NCBI GenBank assembly: GCA_013368315.1
Contig: JAACJM010000003.1
Coordinates: forward strand, 868,001 to 932,000
Direction: 5' to 3'
DNA: 64,000 bases
Origin: Tetrapyrgos nigripes
Taxonomy: Eukaryota > Basidiomycota > Agaricomycetes > Agaricales > Campanellaceae
A program made the translations under genes and the position numbers. This document shows, piece by piece, positions 20,667 through 31,165 of the stretch (its first letter is position 1; the number at the start of each line of letters is the position of its first letter). The notes beneath the pieces are model-generated. The model did no database searches. It was not told the origin of the DNA and saw nothing but the letters and a program-made list of their open reading frames with translations.

Positions 20667-21281
20667 CAAGACCTGAGTGAACGGGTGCAGTGAGCAAAGA
20701 AGAGGAAGAGAGAATGGACAGGGGCAAAAAGGGTTGTCCGATACACAGAGTATTATAAAATGAGGATTATATAGAAGCCCGATCGTCGAGAATATCTGAA
20801 CAGGATCAGGGACACGTTCGAACCCCCCTTTTTGCCTTTTGCGGCATAAAGCCCCTCGGGGAACATACGTAGTGTTCTTCAATATCTGAGCGAGCAAGCC
20901 ATGGTATTCGGAAACTCTGAAACTCTTCAAGTTCAAGAATGGAGAATACACACGCCACACGCATATCAATCTGCAGCTATTTTCGTTGGAATCAACGCGT
21001 GTCCGTACAGGACGGTCTTGCAGGCAGTTTCTTGAACTCTGGAATGAATTTGAGAACAGAGATGGTTGATGGAGACAATATGGAGCATTGAAAGTCTTCA
21101 GCCATGTGGATTCCATGTGGGCAGTGAATGAAATCAAAGAAGCCTCGCATGATGAAAGGATGTTGATGATGGACGAGCTTGGACCTAAGGGTTGCCTCAG
21201 GGTTCCAGACGGGCGGACCGGGATGGTCCGCGATTCGCAAAGAATTTTCTTTCATTCCGCTGTGCTACCCAAGTCCGCTCA
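20667..21281. other. Intergenic, 615 bp
   Basis: Long untranslated leader or promoter of the Zn2Cys6 gene plus the 3' side of the coiled-coil gene. An open minus-strand frame (about 20700-21137) runs into the zinc-cluster exon but has no domain or codon bias that I recognise. No RNA gene is seen. Confidence 0.5.
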
Positions 21282-22271
21282 TTAAGCAACCATTATTGGA
21301 TCCTGTTTCGCCGGAATTTCAAGGACAAGTACCCGAGCCTTCAACTCTACGTTTCTCCTTTCTCCTACAGTCTCCAACCCCAATTCACAAACTGCTGAAA
21401 CCTGGTAGTTACCGTCTTTCCGAGTTTCGAACGAGCCGCAGACATCCTCCATCATGGTTTCGGAAAAGCTGTCCCCGCAGGCAGGAATAAGCAGCGCCAC
21501 GTCCGTATAGTGGGTCTTGGTAACGGCCTCATCAAGCCGGCACACCAGTTTTACAATGCTTTCTATCTTTTCGTCCAGCTTCAATCCTTGAACAACTGCG
21601 AACTCGAGCCCATGGCACCCACGGAGCATTGTAGTGATAGCGTTATGCAGAATGTCGTAGTCTTCTTCAAAGCGAGTTGGTGATTGAGCAAAACCCTCGC
21701 GTGTCAGAGCTCTCCAGGCTCTTAAAATGACTGGATTGTCAACTTGGACGTTGTGAGTAGAAGCTGAATCCATACAATCAACCTTCTTACCTCTCTTCTT
21801 GATATCCGCATAGGCGTTCGATAACCCTTCACACATCGCTCTGTCTGGACCCCAGCGGCAGAGGGCTTGTTTGCACCAGGCTAGCAACGCTGTCTGCAAT
21901 ATGTACTGCATGGGGACGGGAATTATGGTCTCGTCATGGCACGGAAGGGGTGGAAATTGGGTGTGTTGACAATACTCGGAACAAACGTCTGCTATAGCCG
22001 CTGCAGTTTGATGTACTTCGCTGTTCAGTTGTCGGACCATGCTTATAATGTCGCTAATCGAGTATGTGTCTGCTTCGGTCATGAAGAATTCCGCAGCTGC
22101 TAGCTGCTCACTTTTCTCCTTCCACAGTCTCTCTGCAGCGGTAGCCTTGGCCATCCAATACTCTTTCTCCTCCTCCAACTTCTTGATCTTTGACTGAGCC
22201 TTGTGGATATCCTCTTTCTCCTTTGACTCCGACTTTTTGGTGTTGGATTTTGCCGTGCGGGAATGGGGCAT
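21282..22271 (-). CDS. Coiled-coil protein of a basidiomycete-associated family, unknown function
   Basis: A single-exon gene of 329 residues. The first 25 residues are basic and Ser/Lys rich, followed by a coiled coil (about 25-70: AQSKIKKLEEEKEYWMAKA). Then come YSISDIISMVRQLNSEVHQT, an all-helical middle (ILQTALLAWCKQAL, ILRAWRALTREGF) and IVKLVCRLDEAV. The C-terminal stretch ETMMEDVCG precedes ELGLETVGE and a beta-like end. I recognise this arrangement from many predicted Agaricomycete proteins without assigned function; that recognition is from memory, not from a search. There is no signal peptide or membrane segment. It is divergently placed to the Hsp70-like gene, 234 bp between starts. 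Confidence 0.75.
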   Translation of the reverse strand: MPHSRTAKSNTKKSESKEKEDIHKAQSKIKKLEEEKEYWMAKATAAERLWKEKSEQLAAAEFFMTEADTYSISDIISMVRQLNSEVHQTAAAIADVCSEYCQHTQFPPLPCHDETIIPVPMQYILQTALLAWCKQALCRWGPDRAMCEGLSNAYADIKKRGKKVDCMDSASTHNVQVDNPVILRAWRALTREGFAQSPTRFEEDYDILHNAITTMLRGCHGLEFAVVQGLKLDEKIESIVKLVCRLDEAVTKTHYTDVALLIPACGDSFSETMMEDVCGSFETRKDGNYQVSAVCELGLETVGERRNVELKARVLVLEIPAKQDPIMVA

Positions 22272-22505
22272 TGCGATGTTGGAAGTACAAGGAAGCAGTC
22301 GATTGGCATCAGAACTGAGTCAAAATTCTACATCACAAATTAACTCTGTTTCAGGGTCTGAGCGTAGCTCATCGATTGATGTTTTTGGAAGACAAACTTC
22401 GAAGTGTTCCCTTGGAAATTTCGCCCGCAAGGGCTGCCGAACGTGATGGAGTTGCCGAGTAGTTTGGTTTTGTCAAAATCATTCCAGCTCTTCCCCACTC
22501 GCATC

Positions 22506-25053
22506 ATGAAAGCCCGAAAACCGTACAACGGGACTGATCGTAAGCTGATTATCGCGTTTGACGTTGGTACCACCTACAGTGGCTGCTCGTATGTGTCAGT
22601 ACTTGTCATGGTTCGCGTCGATTCCCTATTCTGACAGGTGTTCTTCAGATTGTTAGAGCCAGGGATGGTCCCTGAGATCAAGGGAGTTACCAGGTGAGTT
22701 CTGGAATAGCAAAAAAATCTTTTATACCGATACGTCTGTTTCTTGCAGATTCCCAGCTCGACATCACACTTCAGGGGACGCAAAAATTCCAACTATCTTA
22801 TGGTATGATCATGAGGGCAAAGTACGCGCCGCAGGGGCGGAAGCCAATGATGAATACATAGTTGATTTGGCAGAACAGCGCCAGTGGATCCTCTGCAAAC
22901 TGTAAGTAATTGCCTTCTGCTCTGTTTTTGTACACTTCTTGAGACACGATCTCAGTTTCAAGCTCCATGTAAAACATCCCGACAACTCAGTTACAAGAGG
23001 TGACAGTAATATGAACCAAGCAATCGCGCCGTTACCTCCCGGCAAGACTGTTGTGGATGTTTATTCTGATTTTCTATTCTACTTGATGTCCTGCACGTCG
23101 AAATTCATCAAAGAAGCAATGCCTGGAGGGGAAGTCGTTTGGGCAAGGATTCAGAATTCCATCGAATTTGTCTTGACTCATCCGAATGGGTGGGGAGGTC
23201 TTGAGCAACAGCAACTTCGCGAAGCCGCGGTTGCTGCGAATTTAATTCAAGACACTGGTGATGATCATAACAGGATCCATTTTGTCGCCGAAGGCGAAGC
23301 CAGCCTCCATTTTTGTATAATGAGTGGACTCAATATGGTACGCTTTATTAATTTCTCTGCTTGTATGCTCTCTTCTGACCTTTCGGCAGCCGAAAGCTGG
23401 TGTCATCATTGCTGATGCTGGAGGTAGGACCGTAGGTTTATCATGGAATCGCACTTAGTACCGACTTTTTTGCGAAGGCGGGACCGTAGATTTATCATCT
23501 TATTCTCGAGTTCAGGGGCGCACGCGCTACGAGGAATTAGTTGCTCCAGTCTGTAAGCCATTATCGTCTCCTGTCCCACCATCTTATTCATTTCTATCTA
23601 TCAAAGCATTACATTGTGGCTCTGTCTATGTCACTTTCCAGGCCAGCAGATACTTTGAAGGTAAGCACTATTATTGTTCCAGGTGCATGTGCCAATTCAA
23701 AAGCGGTTGCAGAAAAACTCGGCAGAACACGTTTCAAGGACGACATTCCGAGGGCAACATCTGCATTTGACACCGGAGCAAAACTGGTCTTCAAATCGAG
23801 GGAGTCACCCTCATTTGTCATGTTTGGTGGTTTGAGGGACACGGACGCCTCTCTGGACATTAAGTCTGGACAAATGAAAATACCTGGGTGACATTATTTA
23901 CACCATCTGAATGCTTCTTTCTGATGTCAGTCCTCCAGCACCGTCGTCGCTAATTTCTTCAGTCCGTCAATAAATGATATTGTACGAGCCGTTTTGGAAC
24001 AGAAAGAGCAAATCGAGAGCAAAATCGCAGTAGACACTATTCCTGCTTCTTAGTGGCTGAGTCCTGATACTTTTGTTGCTTGTAGCATGTATTTCTAGTT
24101 GGCGGCTTCGCTGCAAGTGAATGGCTCTTCTCAGAGCTACATAGGTTCCTCAATCCTTTGGGGTTCGCTATTCTAAGACCAGACCGATACGTGTAAGTCG
24201 TTTTCTTCACGCTCTCTAGCATTCTACACTGAGACGTTTTCAGATCCAAGGCCGTCGCGGATGGTGCCATCTCTTACTATCTCGACCATGTGGTCGCTGC
24301 GAGAATCTCAAAGAAAGTCATTGGAGCCGATTGCATTCGGGATTATATCCCAGATGATCCTGAGCATCAGAAGAGGGCATCTGAGATACAACTCTCTTGC
24401 ACTGGGAAACAAGAGCTTCACTACGGGTTTGATATCATCCTGCACAAGGTCGTTTGATTTTACTGGTTCAATGCCTCACCATGTTGACATTACTTTTTGT
24501 TTCAGGGTGAAAGAGTGGTGGAGTCACAAGAGTTTCGACGCCCGTACTACCTCGAACGGAAAACACTTGCCGAGCTTCATTCTGTCAGTGCGGACATCAT
24601 GGTGTATAACGGTGACATTCAGAATCCCCAATGGCTGGACGAGGACCCAGGTATAGTTGTGTCTCTTTCATCTCATGCACGGCGAAGAACTGACTGGTTT
24701 CAGACAATTTTATCATGCAGTGCACGGTGTATGCTGACACCACTCTAGCCTGCCAAGGCCTTCTAGCCCGTACTACGAAGAGAAAAAGATATTACCGGCT
24801 TGACTACGAGATTGTTCTATCTTTGGGTTTGACCGAAATGAAGGCGCAAGTATGTTGGCGAGAGAAGGTAAACCAGTCGAGTTCGTTTCATGCAATTCCG
24901 CCAGCTAATTGGTCTGTGCTACTGCAACTTTAGGGCGTTGAAAAGAGGTATTTTGTTTGATGATCGTTCCGGTGAAGTTTACTGAATTGAGATTTGTCGG
25001 ACAGAGGCCCCGCAAAGATTGTTTACCATACATATAGTTCTGCAATGGCATGA
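22506..25053 (+). CDS. Hsp70-family ATPase, HSPA12-like, fourteen exons
   Basis: Exons: 22506-22588, 22649-22693, 22749-22901, 22956-23337, 23390-23423, 23478-23552, 23647-23887, 23939-24029, 24086-24192, 24244-24448, 24506-24650, 24704-24867, 24934-24947, 25005-25053. The phases agree and give 595 residues. Phosphate 1 motif IAFDVGTTYSG is at residues 16-26. FVAEGEASLHFCI and IADAGGGTVDLSSY (phosphate 2) follow, then HVFLVGGFAASEWL (adenosine motif) and SKAVADGAISYYLD. The substrate-binding half is short and diverged, and there is no EEVD end, as in the HSPA12-like branch that is expanded in basidiomycetes. The first intron could alternatively start 3 bp later with an earlier acceptor. Exon 13 is only 14 bp. 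The intron at 23424-23477 shows a duplication signature. Confidence 0.88.
23422..23498 (+). repeat. Tandem-like repeat spanning an intron of the Hsp70-like gene, offset 54 bp
   Basis: AGGTAGGACCGTAGGTTTAT, starting at 23422, recurs as AGGCGGGACCGTAGATTTAT, starting at 23476, with three mismatches in 23 bp, followed in both cases by CAT. The offset is 54 bp, exactly the intron length (23424-23477). The first copy provides the AG|GT donor, the second the acceptor AG and the exon continuation. Confidence 0.75.
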
Positions 25054-25531
25054 GGTTGAGGTGTAGCACCGGGTTTCTTTTCAACGGGTCTCGGCGGTGC
25101 TGGTATCGGTTGCTCGAGATCTGTATGCTGTATTTTTGGAGCGTAAACTGAACTATGTGACTTCATGCTTTTCTTGTTCTTCACCCAGATCCAGCAAGGC
25201 GGCGCAACAGACCAATGTACTCTCCGAGCCTTTGAAGCTTGACTCTTGTTGTGGTAACCTGAAGTATTAACCTGAAGATTTTCCTCCAAAGACCTTAACA
25301 CTGTTTAACGGTGCCTGAGGGCTTTGGTCGTGTTTCATCGGCCCGAGTCTTCAAAAATCTCCCAGATTTCATTCTTCATTATCGGACCTTTCCCTTGCTC
25401 CTTACTCCTTACTAGCATTACGGATATCGTTGCTCTGCATGGGAAGACCCGTTTCCCTCGGACGGGGATAACTACTCGAGCATAGACGGCCCTGAAAACT
25501 CCTTTGTTTCTTGACGATACAACACTTCTAG
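25054..25531. other. Intergenic or 5' part of an unresolved small gene
   Basis: After the Hsp70-like stop there is no long coding frame on either strand that I can support. An upstream exon for the small open frame at 25532-25718 should lie here if that frame is real, but none of the ATGs (for example at 25439) joins it in phase by an evident GT-AG intron. Confidence 0.4.
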
Positions 25532-25718
25532 ATACTTCACCCCTGCAGCAGTGGTCGGAGGTGGCATCATCCGGAAATTGGAGTATCTCCGTCAATCTAA
25601 ATATGCATATCACTCCCAATCAAGGATTGCCGGGAACACTGTTGTCCTGATGTCGTGTCTCGGCGGATTCCTTGAGCTTGGTTTCCAGCACAGAAAAGTC
25701 GAGATTGATGCAAAGTGA
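25532..25718 (+). CDS. Probable terminal exon of a small mitochondrial or membrane-type protein, partial
   Basis: A 61-codon open frame follows a good acceptor (ACACTTCTAG) and ends at TGA 25716-25718. It reads YFTPAAVVGGGIIRKLEYLR, then QSKYAYHSQSRIAGN and TVVLMSCLGGFLELGF, ending HRKVEIDAK. The glycine-rich, amphipathic-plus-hydrophobic pattern looks like a small membrane protein. I do not recognise the family. Without a confirmed first exon it could also be a pseudogene fragment. Confidence 0.4.
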
Positions 25719-26096
25719 GGTGGCATGGTCAACGAGTTAGAGAGCTGCTGGAGCCTTGATCAATCCCTCCCAGCCTTTCCTGGCTGTCAGTGTGTATATT
25801 GTTGGAGTCCACAGGGCATATGCAAGGCACATATGACGGAGCCGTTACGACGATGACAACACCAGTACCCAGACCGCAACATCAGCTTAGTGATAGAGAC
25901 CAACCGATGTGAGGGTCTATTTGAGTCGTCTTCTGCCATAGAAACAGAAGATGGATCAGGAACTTGAAGGTAACGATGTACAGTATACAACACTCGCGCG
26001 GCTGATATCACCTGCGCAAATCATTGTTTTTTCAACTCCACTATCTACCACTGAGCGTGTGCTTACCGATAAAACCCTTCTTTTTCTACGACTTCC
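25719..26096. other. Intergenic, 378 bp
   Basis: Region upstream of the YTH gene. No gene, RNA or repeat is seen. Pyrimidine-rich stretches occur shortly before the YTH start codon. Confidence 0.55.
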
Positions 26097-28653
26097 ATGT
26101 CAAATCAGCCTATACCCAACTCCCCGGCTTCTCCTACTTCAGGAGTCAGGCGGCATCACACAATTACAGCGACTTCGAGAACAGCTCGAAATGCCGCAAA
26201 GGATGCCATCTCGGAGGAGACACATAATCAAGAGGCTTGGAGCGAGGACGAAGTTGTAGGAGAAGATTGGGTGGGTGGTCTGGGTGCCGTTGGTGAAAAG
26301 GGTAGCCTTCATCGACAGAGCTCCCTGCCAACCAAGTATCACCGAGGTGCGTCGAAATCTAGATTGACGATATCGTCTTCCTCACACCACTCTTGCTCAG
26401 CCTTTGGTTCTGGGACTAAATCTGGGTCCATGACCCCAAAACCCTGAACAGTCTTACGGCGATCGCTGGCCACGAAGGTGATGAAGAAGAATGGGAAAGG
26501 GAAATCGGCGGATATTCTGCCCACGATGAAGAGGTAAGACCCACGTTTGTGCTTCACTTTTTCTTCTTTTAACCTAACTTATCTGTAGGGTGGGCCACCC
26601 CCGGTCGATCCTAGTGTAGATCCAAATGCGTCTCAAAGTTATGCTGGTTCTCCAAATGTACCCTCTCCGCCTCCGGCTGGCTCCGGCGTGCGTCGTCATG
26701 TCTCCCTCACTTACGGTGCCCAGGGTGCTGGAGCCACCCGCCCGAAGATCGCATCGGGTTTGAGACGATCTGGGACTTTGCAGGCTCAGATGCCTGGTCA
26801 CGGCGCCAATGCGCCCGATGCCATTGCTGGCTCCCCTGCTGCAGGTGAGGAAGAGGAATACGATTACGCGTACGCTATGGATGATCCTGCAAATTACGAG
26901 GCCTACGAGCAATATGGCCCTACCAGTCCTTTAGGCCGTTCTTCACCTTGGGGATCTAACGGTAGCAGCGGCGGCGGTAACGAATGGCGCACTCCCAGTG
27001 GCCCTGGATATTCTGGAAGTGCTATTGACGATGTTCAACGAGCATTGTCTTCGATGGACATCGCCGGTGGTACTAGTGTCGGTGTATATGGTCAAAGTGC
27101 TCATCCACCTCGCTTCAATCCTAGTCATCCACCTCCTCAACAAGCACCCGGAGGTCGAGGAAAGGGAAACAGTGGCAATGGCAATGTGGAATTTGATGGG
27201 AGAAAAACACCGTTGGGTCAACCTGAGCGTACATTGGTTGGACGCACATCCAACCCTAACCTCCAATATGTATATCATCAGAAGACTGGGAGTGGGAGTA
27301 GTGCTGGTGGAGAAAGGATTCCAAATGTTCCACCCATTCCTTCGCAATACCTGCAGCAAAATCAGCAGCAGCAAATACAAGGTCAAGGTTCTCAGCAACC
27401 CAGGTTAGGACTAGCGACCTCTTTTGCAAACGATGGGCAAAATCAAGCGCAAAGTTTCACGCCTGTAGACGTGTCTTCGTTGATATCGGCCAAAGGCTAC
27501 AACCCCACGCAGTTCGACATTCGCCCTCAATTCGTGAGCTGCAGTTCCTCAGAGGCATTGAGCGTCTCTGAAATGTTTTCTTTTTACCACGATAGGCCCG
27601 TTACTTCGTGATCAAATCGTACACCGAAGATGACGTTCACAAGTCACTCAAATACGAGATCTGGAGCTCTACGGATCCCGGTAACAAACGGCTTGACAAG
27701 GCATTCAAGGAATCGTCGTCGAGAGGGCCTATCTATCTGTTCTTCAGTGTCAATGCCAGGTGAGGATCTTATTCTTCACAACGATGAGAAACGCTCAACG
27801 GTTGTTGATATAGTGGTCACTTCTGTGGTATGGCCGAAATGCTGACACCTGTGAGTATACCCTATGTTTGAGCACATGCTCTGAAAATGACAGCAAAAAC
27901 ATAGGTGGACTACACCCGAAGCAGCACTGTTTGGGCGTCTGACAAATGGAAGGGTGTATTCAAAGTCCGGTGGATTTTTGTTCGCGACATTCCGAATGCC
28001 AATCTGAGGCACATCAAACTGAAGTACGTCCTTCTTTGATATTGAGGTGTCAGCCCTAATGCTGTTCGTAGCAATACTCAAGAGAGAAAGCCAGTCACCA
28101 ACTCCAGGGACACTCAGGAACTACTTCCAGACGCTGGTCAAGAGATGTTACGGATTTTCCATACCCACCCTGCCAGAACCTCTTTGCTCCAGGACTTTGC
28201 TTTCTACGAGGTTAGTCAGGATATGATGTCGATGTCAATGGTCTTCATTCTAATCATGACAATCTTCAGCTCCAATCCATGCAGAAGTTGCAAGCTCAGT
28301 CTGGTGCTTCTTCTCCTATCAGTAGCAGCGGAGGCTTTGGTTCCCCGCAGCTCCAAAACGTGGCCCCTTCCCAACAAGGACAGCCGCAAGGACAACAAAA
28401 CCTCTTAATGCAAGGTGGCAATCCCAATGCCCTTGCATATCAAATGCCTCAGATGACGCCATTGATGCAAATGCAAATGATGGGCATGAACATGGGCGGA
28501 ATGGGAGGGATGGGCGGCCTCGGCGTGAATAATTCGCAGTTCGGGATGCCTCAGAATCAGGCCATGCATCAAAGTGTTATGAGACATTCAAGCCCAGGCC
28601 CGACACAACAAGGAGGCAACGGAGCGAACCAGCAAGGATATCTCGGTTTCTGA
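26097..28653 (+). CDS. YTH-domain m6A RNA-binding protein (YTHDF/Pho92 type)
   Basis: Exons 26097-26335, 26452-26533, 26589-27533, 27596-27759, 27814-27850, 27905-28023, 28072-28210 and 28270-28653 give about 702 residues. Some 420 residues of Gly/Ser/Pro/Gln-rich, probably disordered sequence lead to the YTH domain, which spans five exons: [76 protein letters not shown]. The three tryptophans that form or flank the m6A cage in known readers are present. The tail is Gln- and Met-rich ([18 protein letters not shown]). Known homologues bind m6A mRNA in the cytoplasm and affect decay. The donor of exon 1 (AA|GTATCA) was chosen because it alone keeps phase with exon 2. Confidence 0.9.
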
Positions 28654-29217
28654 GCTCGTTAATATCACCCAACTTTTCGCCTGTATAGAAGAACAAAGCT
28701 GTAATTGTGCTCTTTTGTTTATGACTTAACATTTCTTCCCCTCTCCCTTGATTTCCTCTCGTACTGCTTTCCGAATCCTTATTCATCACATTCTGTTATC
28801 TGCAATGTACTTAGCTGCTATCAGCTAACTATCTACTTTTTCTATCCTCCGCTTTCCAGTCCCAAACTTCCAAACTTCCAAACACTCCCAAGTCATTGTA
28901 CTAAATTCATGCCCACGACCCGCCTTTCCTTAATCGAAATTCTAATCCATCTTTCTCATCCTAGTTTTCAATCATGCTCAAAGCTATTATCACACAGTTT
29001 TAGTACCGTATGTGGGTGGGACAGTGAATCGACGTGGACTCTGTCGCTTGTTCGCTATCTTGCACTGTACTTGTTCTGCAATTAGTTTCCATAGCATACA
29101 ACTCTTCTTCGGTCCTTCTCTTAAATGTAATCGATCCCAATGTACATGTATCATCGGTAGTTAAAATGGTAACTGTTCGTCACTCAATTATCGTTCTTCA
29201 ACACGTCACGGCGTGAA

Positions 29218-29660
29218 CAAGTTACGAGCCCCCTTTAGGGACTCGGGCTCGTTCTTACTAATGATGTGGGGGCTCGAGCCTAAAGGCTAAAGCCCTAAGC
29301 CGGCCCAAAAAGCTCAAGCCAAGCCAAGCCCGAACGAAGGCCAGGCCTTGGCTTGTTCAGCGCAGTCAGCGACGAGTTTTCACCTTCATTGGTTCAGAGT
29401 GTCATGTATATTATGTTTAGATCATGCTAATAGTAAGTAATAGGTAATAGCTACCTACATACAATGACAGTGTGCTCCGCTTTTGCAATATGAGTCAAAT
29501 CAGTAGAAAAGCATAATACATGGTCAGATAGTCTCGAGTATCCAGACCGACCTCAGAATATCCGGATCCCAAAAAATTCTCCGAAAAGCCCTGGCTCAGG
29601 CCTGCATCGGGCTTGGGGCTAAGGCTCGGGCCTCCATATCATCAGGCCTGGACGTTTGAA
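29218..29660. mobile_element. Short MITE-like element with imperfect inverted ends
   Basis: ATGATGTGGGGGCTCGAGCC at 29261 matches the inverse of the sequence ending at 29642 (ATGATATGGAGGCCCGAGCC), 18 of 21 positions including the next T. Both arms continue into words such as AAAGCCCTAAGCC and TTAGCCCCAAGCC. Outside the left arm is a small hairpin, ACGAGCCC...GGGCTCGT (29224-29252). No ORF lies between. Borders and target duplication are unclear, so the given ends are approximate. Confidence 0.45.
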
Positions 29661-30034
29661 CCCTTCAACGCAAGGACCGGCACATCATGATCACAGCTAC
29701 CCAGAGCTACCCTCAGCTACCACCGTTTGCTGTGTGGCCATGCAGCCCATGCTGAAATCGTCCAAGGTTCGGTTATCTTTTCCTTCTGATCCGAACTTGG
29801 GCAATTGTCGTAAGGCGTCACATGGGTCCAGCATGGTGGAATTTTGTCGACTGATCAGAATTGGAGCCTCCTCACAGTTTACCAACAGTTCACACCAGAT
29901 TTGGGCCTCGTGTTATAGTGCCATAGCGATCATCGATGTACATGTCCTAGGCTCGTCCCGACTCCCCAGCCGTTTCCTGACGTCAGCCGATTACCTAAAG
30001 GTAGCTTTGATCTCCGTAAGAGGAAATGCGATTC

Positions 30035-30542
30035 TGTTGCTGTAATTTGAGCTGGCCACGAAACCCCATCACGACCTTTTAGTTTGGTAATCACCCCAGT
30101 CAAACAAAAATGTGGAATAGGACAGTCAGTCTCAGAAGTGGTATCCAGCGTACCGAGTACTACACATCATGTATTTACTTTTCTGGGGAAGCCTGCCCCG
30201 ACACCTTGGCTGTAATCTGGCCTGCTAGTCGTTAAATATAGAGTTTAAAAAATAAAATAAAAATTTGAGCTGGCTCGAGAGTCGAAGCTCAAGCGCTCAA
30301 GGTGCCTTCAAGAGGTCCCAATTTGGAAGCCTAACGTCGGCTTGTATCCAAGGTCTTGATGAATCACTTTCCATACTCGGTCCTTCAAACTTAGCGAGTG
30401 GCAGCTGCCCTTACTGTGTGCTACTATACATGATAATTGACCTTGAGGAGCCTTGGGAAAACGCCGCCCCAAGGCACCTCAAGGTGATGCCGGTCACGAG
30501 TCAAGCTAGTCAAGGTCCGCTTGACCTCAAATTACAGCAACA
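30035..30542. mobile_element. 508 bp inverted-repeat element, 17 bp perfect arms
   Basis: TGTTGCTGTAATTTGAG at 30035-30051 is repeated exactly as its reverse complement at 30526-30542. No coding frame lies between. The internal sequence has a third AATTTGAGCTGGC copy near 30262 and inverse words AAGGTGCCTT and CAAGGCACCT. The size and structure fit a non-autonomous DNA transposon. I do not see a target-site duplication, so it may be old or misbordered. Confidence 0.5.
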
Positions 30543-31165
30543 CTAACATTGCGTTCAACGTTGTGGAACGGCATACGAACGGTACTGGCCGAGTCTACAC
30601 AGAAATTTGTTGGTCGTAGATCTCCCGAGTTTTGCTGTGCAGAGTGCGGTATTGGGTGGGCTGATGACCGTAGTGAGTTCCATCGGCCCTGACATGTTTG
30701 CCTCATGCTGCAGAGTTATTCCAATCGGCAAAACTTGGATCCTCGAGCTTCACATGAGGTCTGGCAAGGTCTCCGGGACAAAATGCCACATTACACCAAA
30801 ACCAAGAAGGACGAGCTAAAATCTCTGGGCGAACTGGCGCGCGTCCGTCAAGGCACGGTCTACTTATTTTGGCTTTATTTACCCCGCATCCACTGTGCCC
30901 GCGTATAAACATTTCAACCTGGATTTCAACCGCCCATTGTCAGCTACTGTCTGTCCGTTTCGGATAATTTCGGCATTGTTCGGTGCATGTTCGTCTCCTC
31001 GGACTGCGTAAACGAGGGAGCAGACCTGAGCAGACGAGGAACCTAGGGTTTGGGGCAAGGATTACTAAAGTTCGGAATGCCTCCTTTAGCCTTTAGGTCC
31101 TTTCCTGAGAACCCCCATCATCCCCCGTCCTCCCGGCTCGTGGAATTCTTACACATACGCCCACA

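Larger units (their letters stand above)
28654..31165. other. 2.5 kb without a supportable gene
   Basis: Contains the 3' region of the YTH gene, two short inverted-repeat elements (about 29218-29660 and 30035-30542) and otherwise unstructured sequence. Open frames up to about 130 codons occur, but none has introns with consistent phase or a recognisable domain. Guanine/cytosine-rich stretches made of GGCTCGAGCC-, AAGCC- and CAAGG-like words give it the look of degenerated repeats. Confidence 0.55.

Noticed and set aside
20532..21137. 201-codon minus frame running into the zinc-cluster exon
   Set aside because: The upstream two thirds have no domain, poor composition and no need for translation; the ATG at 20666 starts a normal Zn2Cys6 protein.
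22380..22440. Clustered GAA/TTC words upstream of the Hsp70-like gene as heat-shock elements
   Set aside because: The spacing of the triplets is irregular (gaps of 0, 3 and 5 bases) rather than the nGAAnnTTCn pattern, so I do not call an HSE.
30300..30545. CAAGG/CCTTG words as coding repeats
   Set aside because: All frames are interrupted and the words lie inside the inverted-repeat element.
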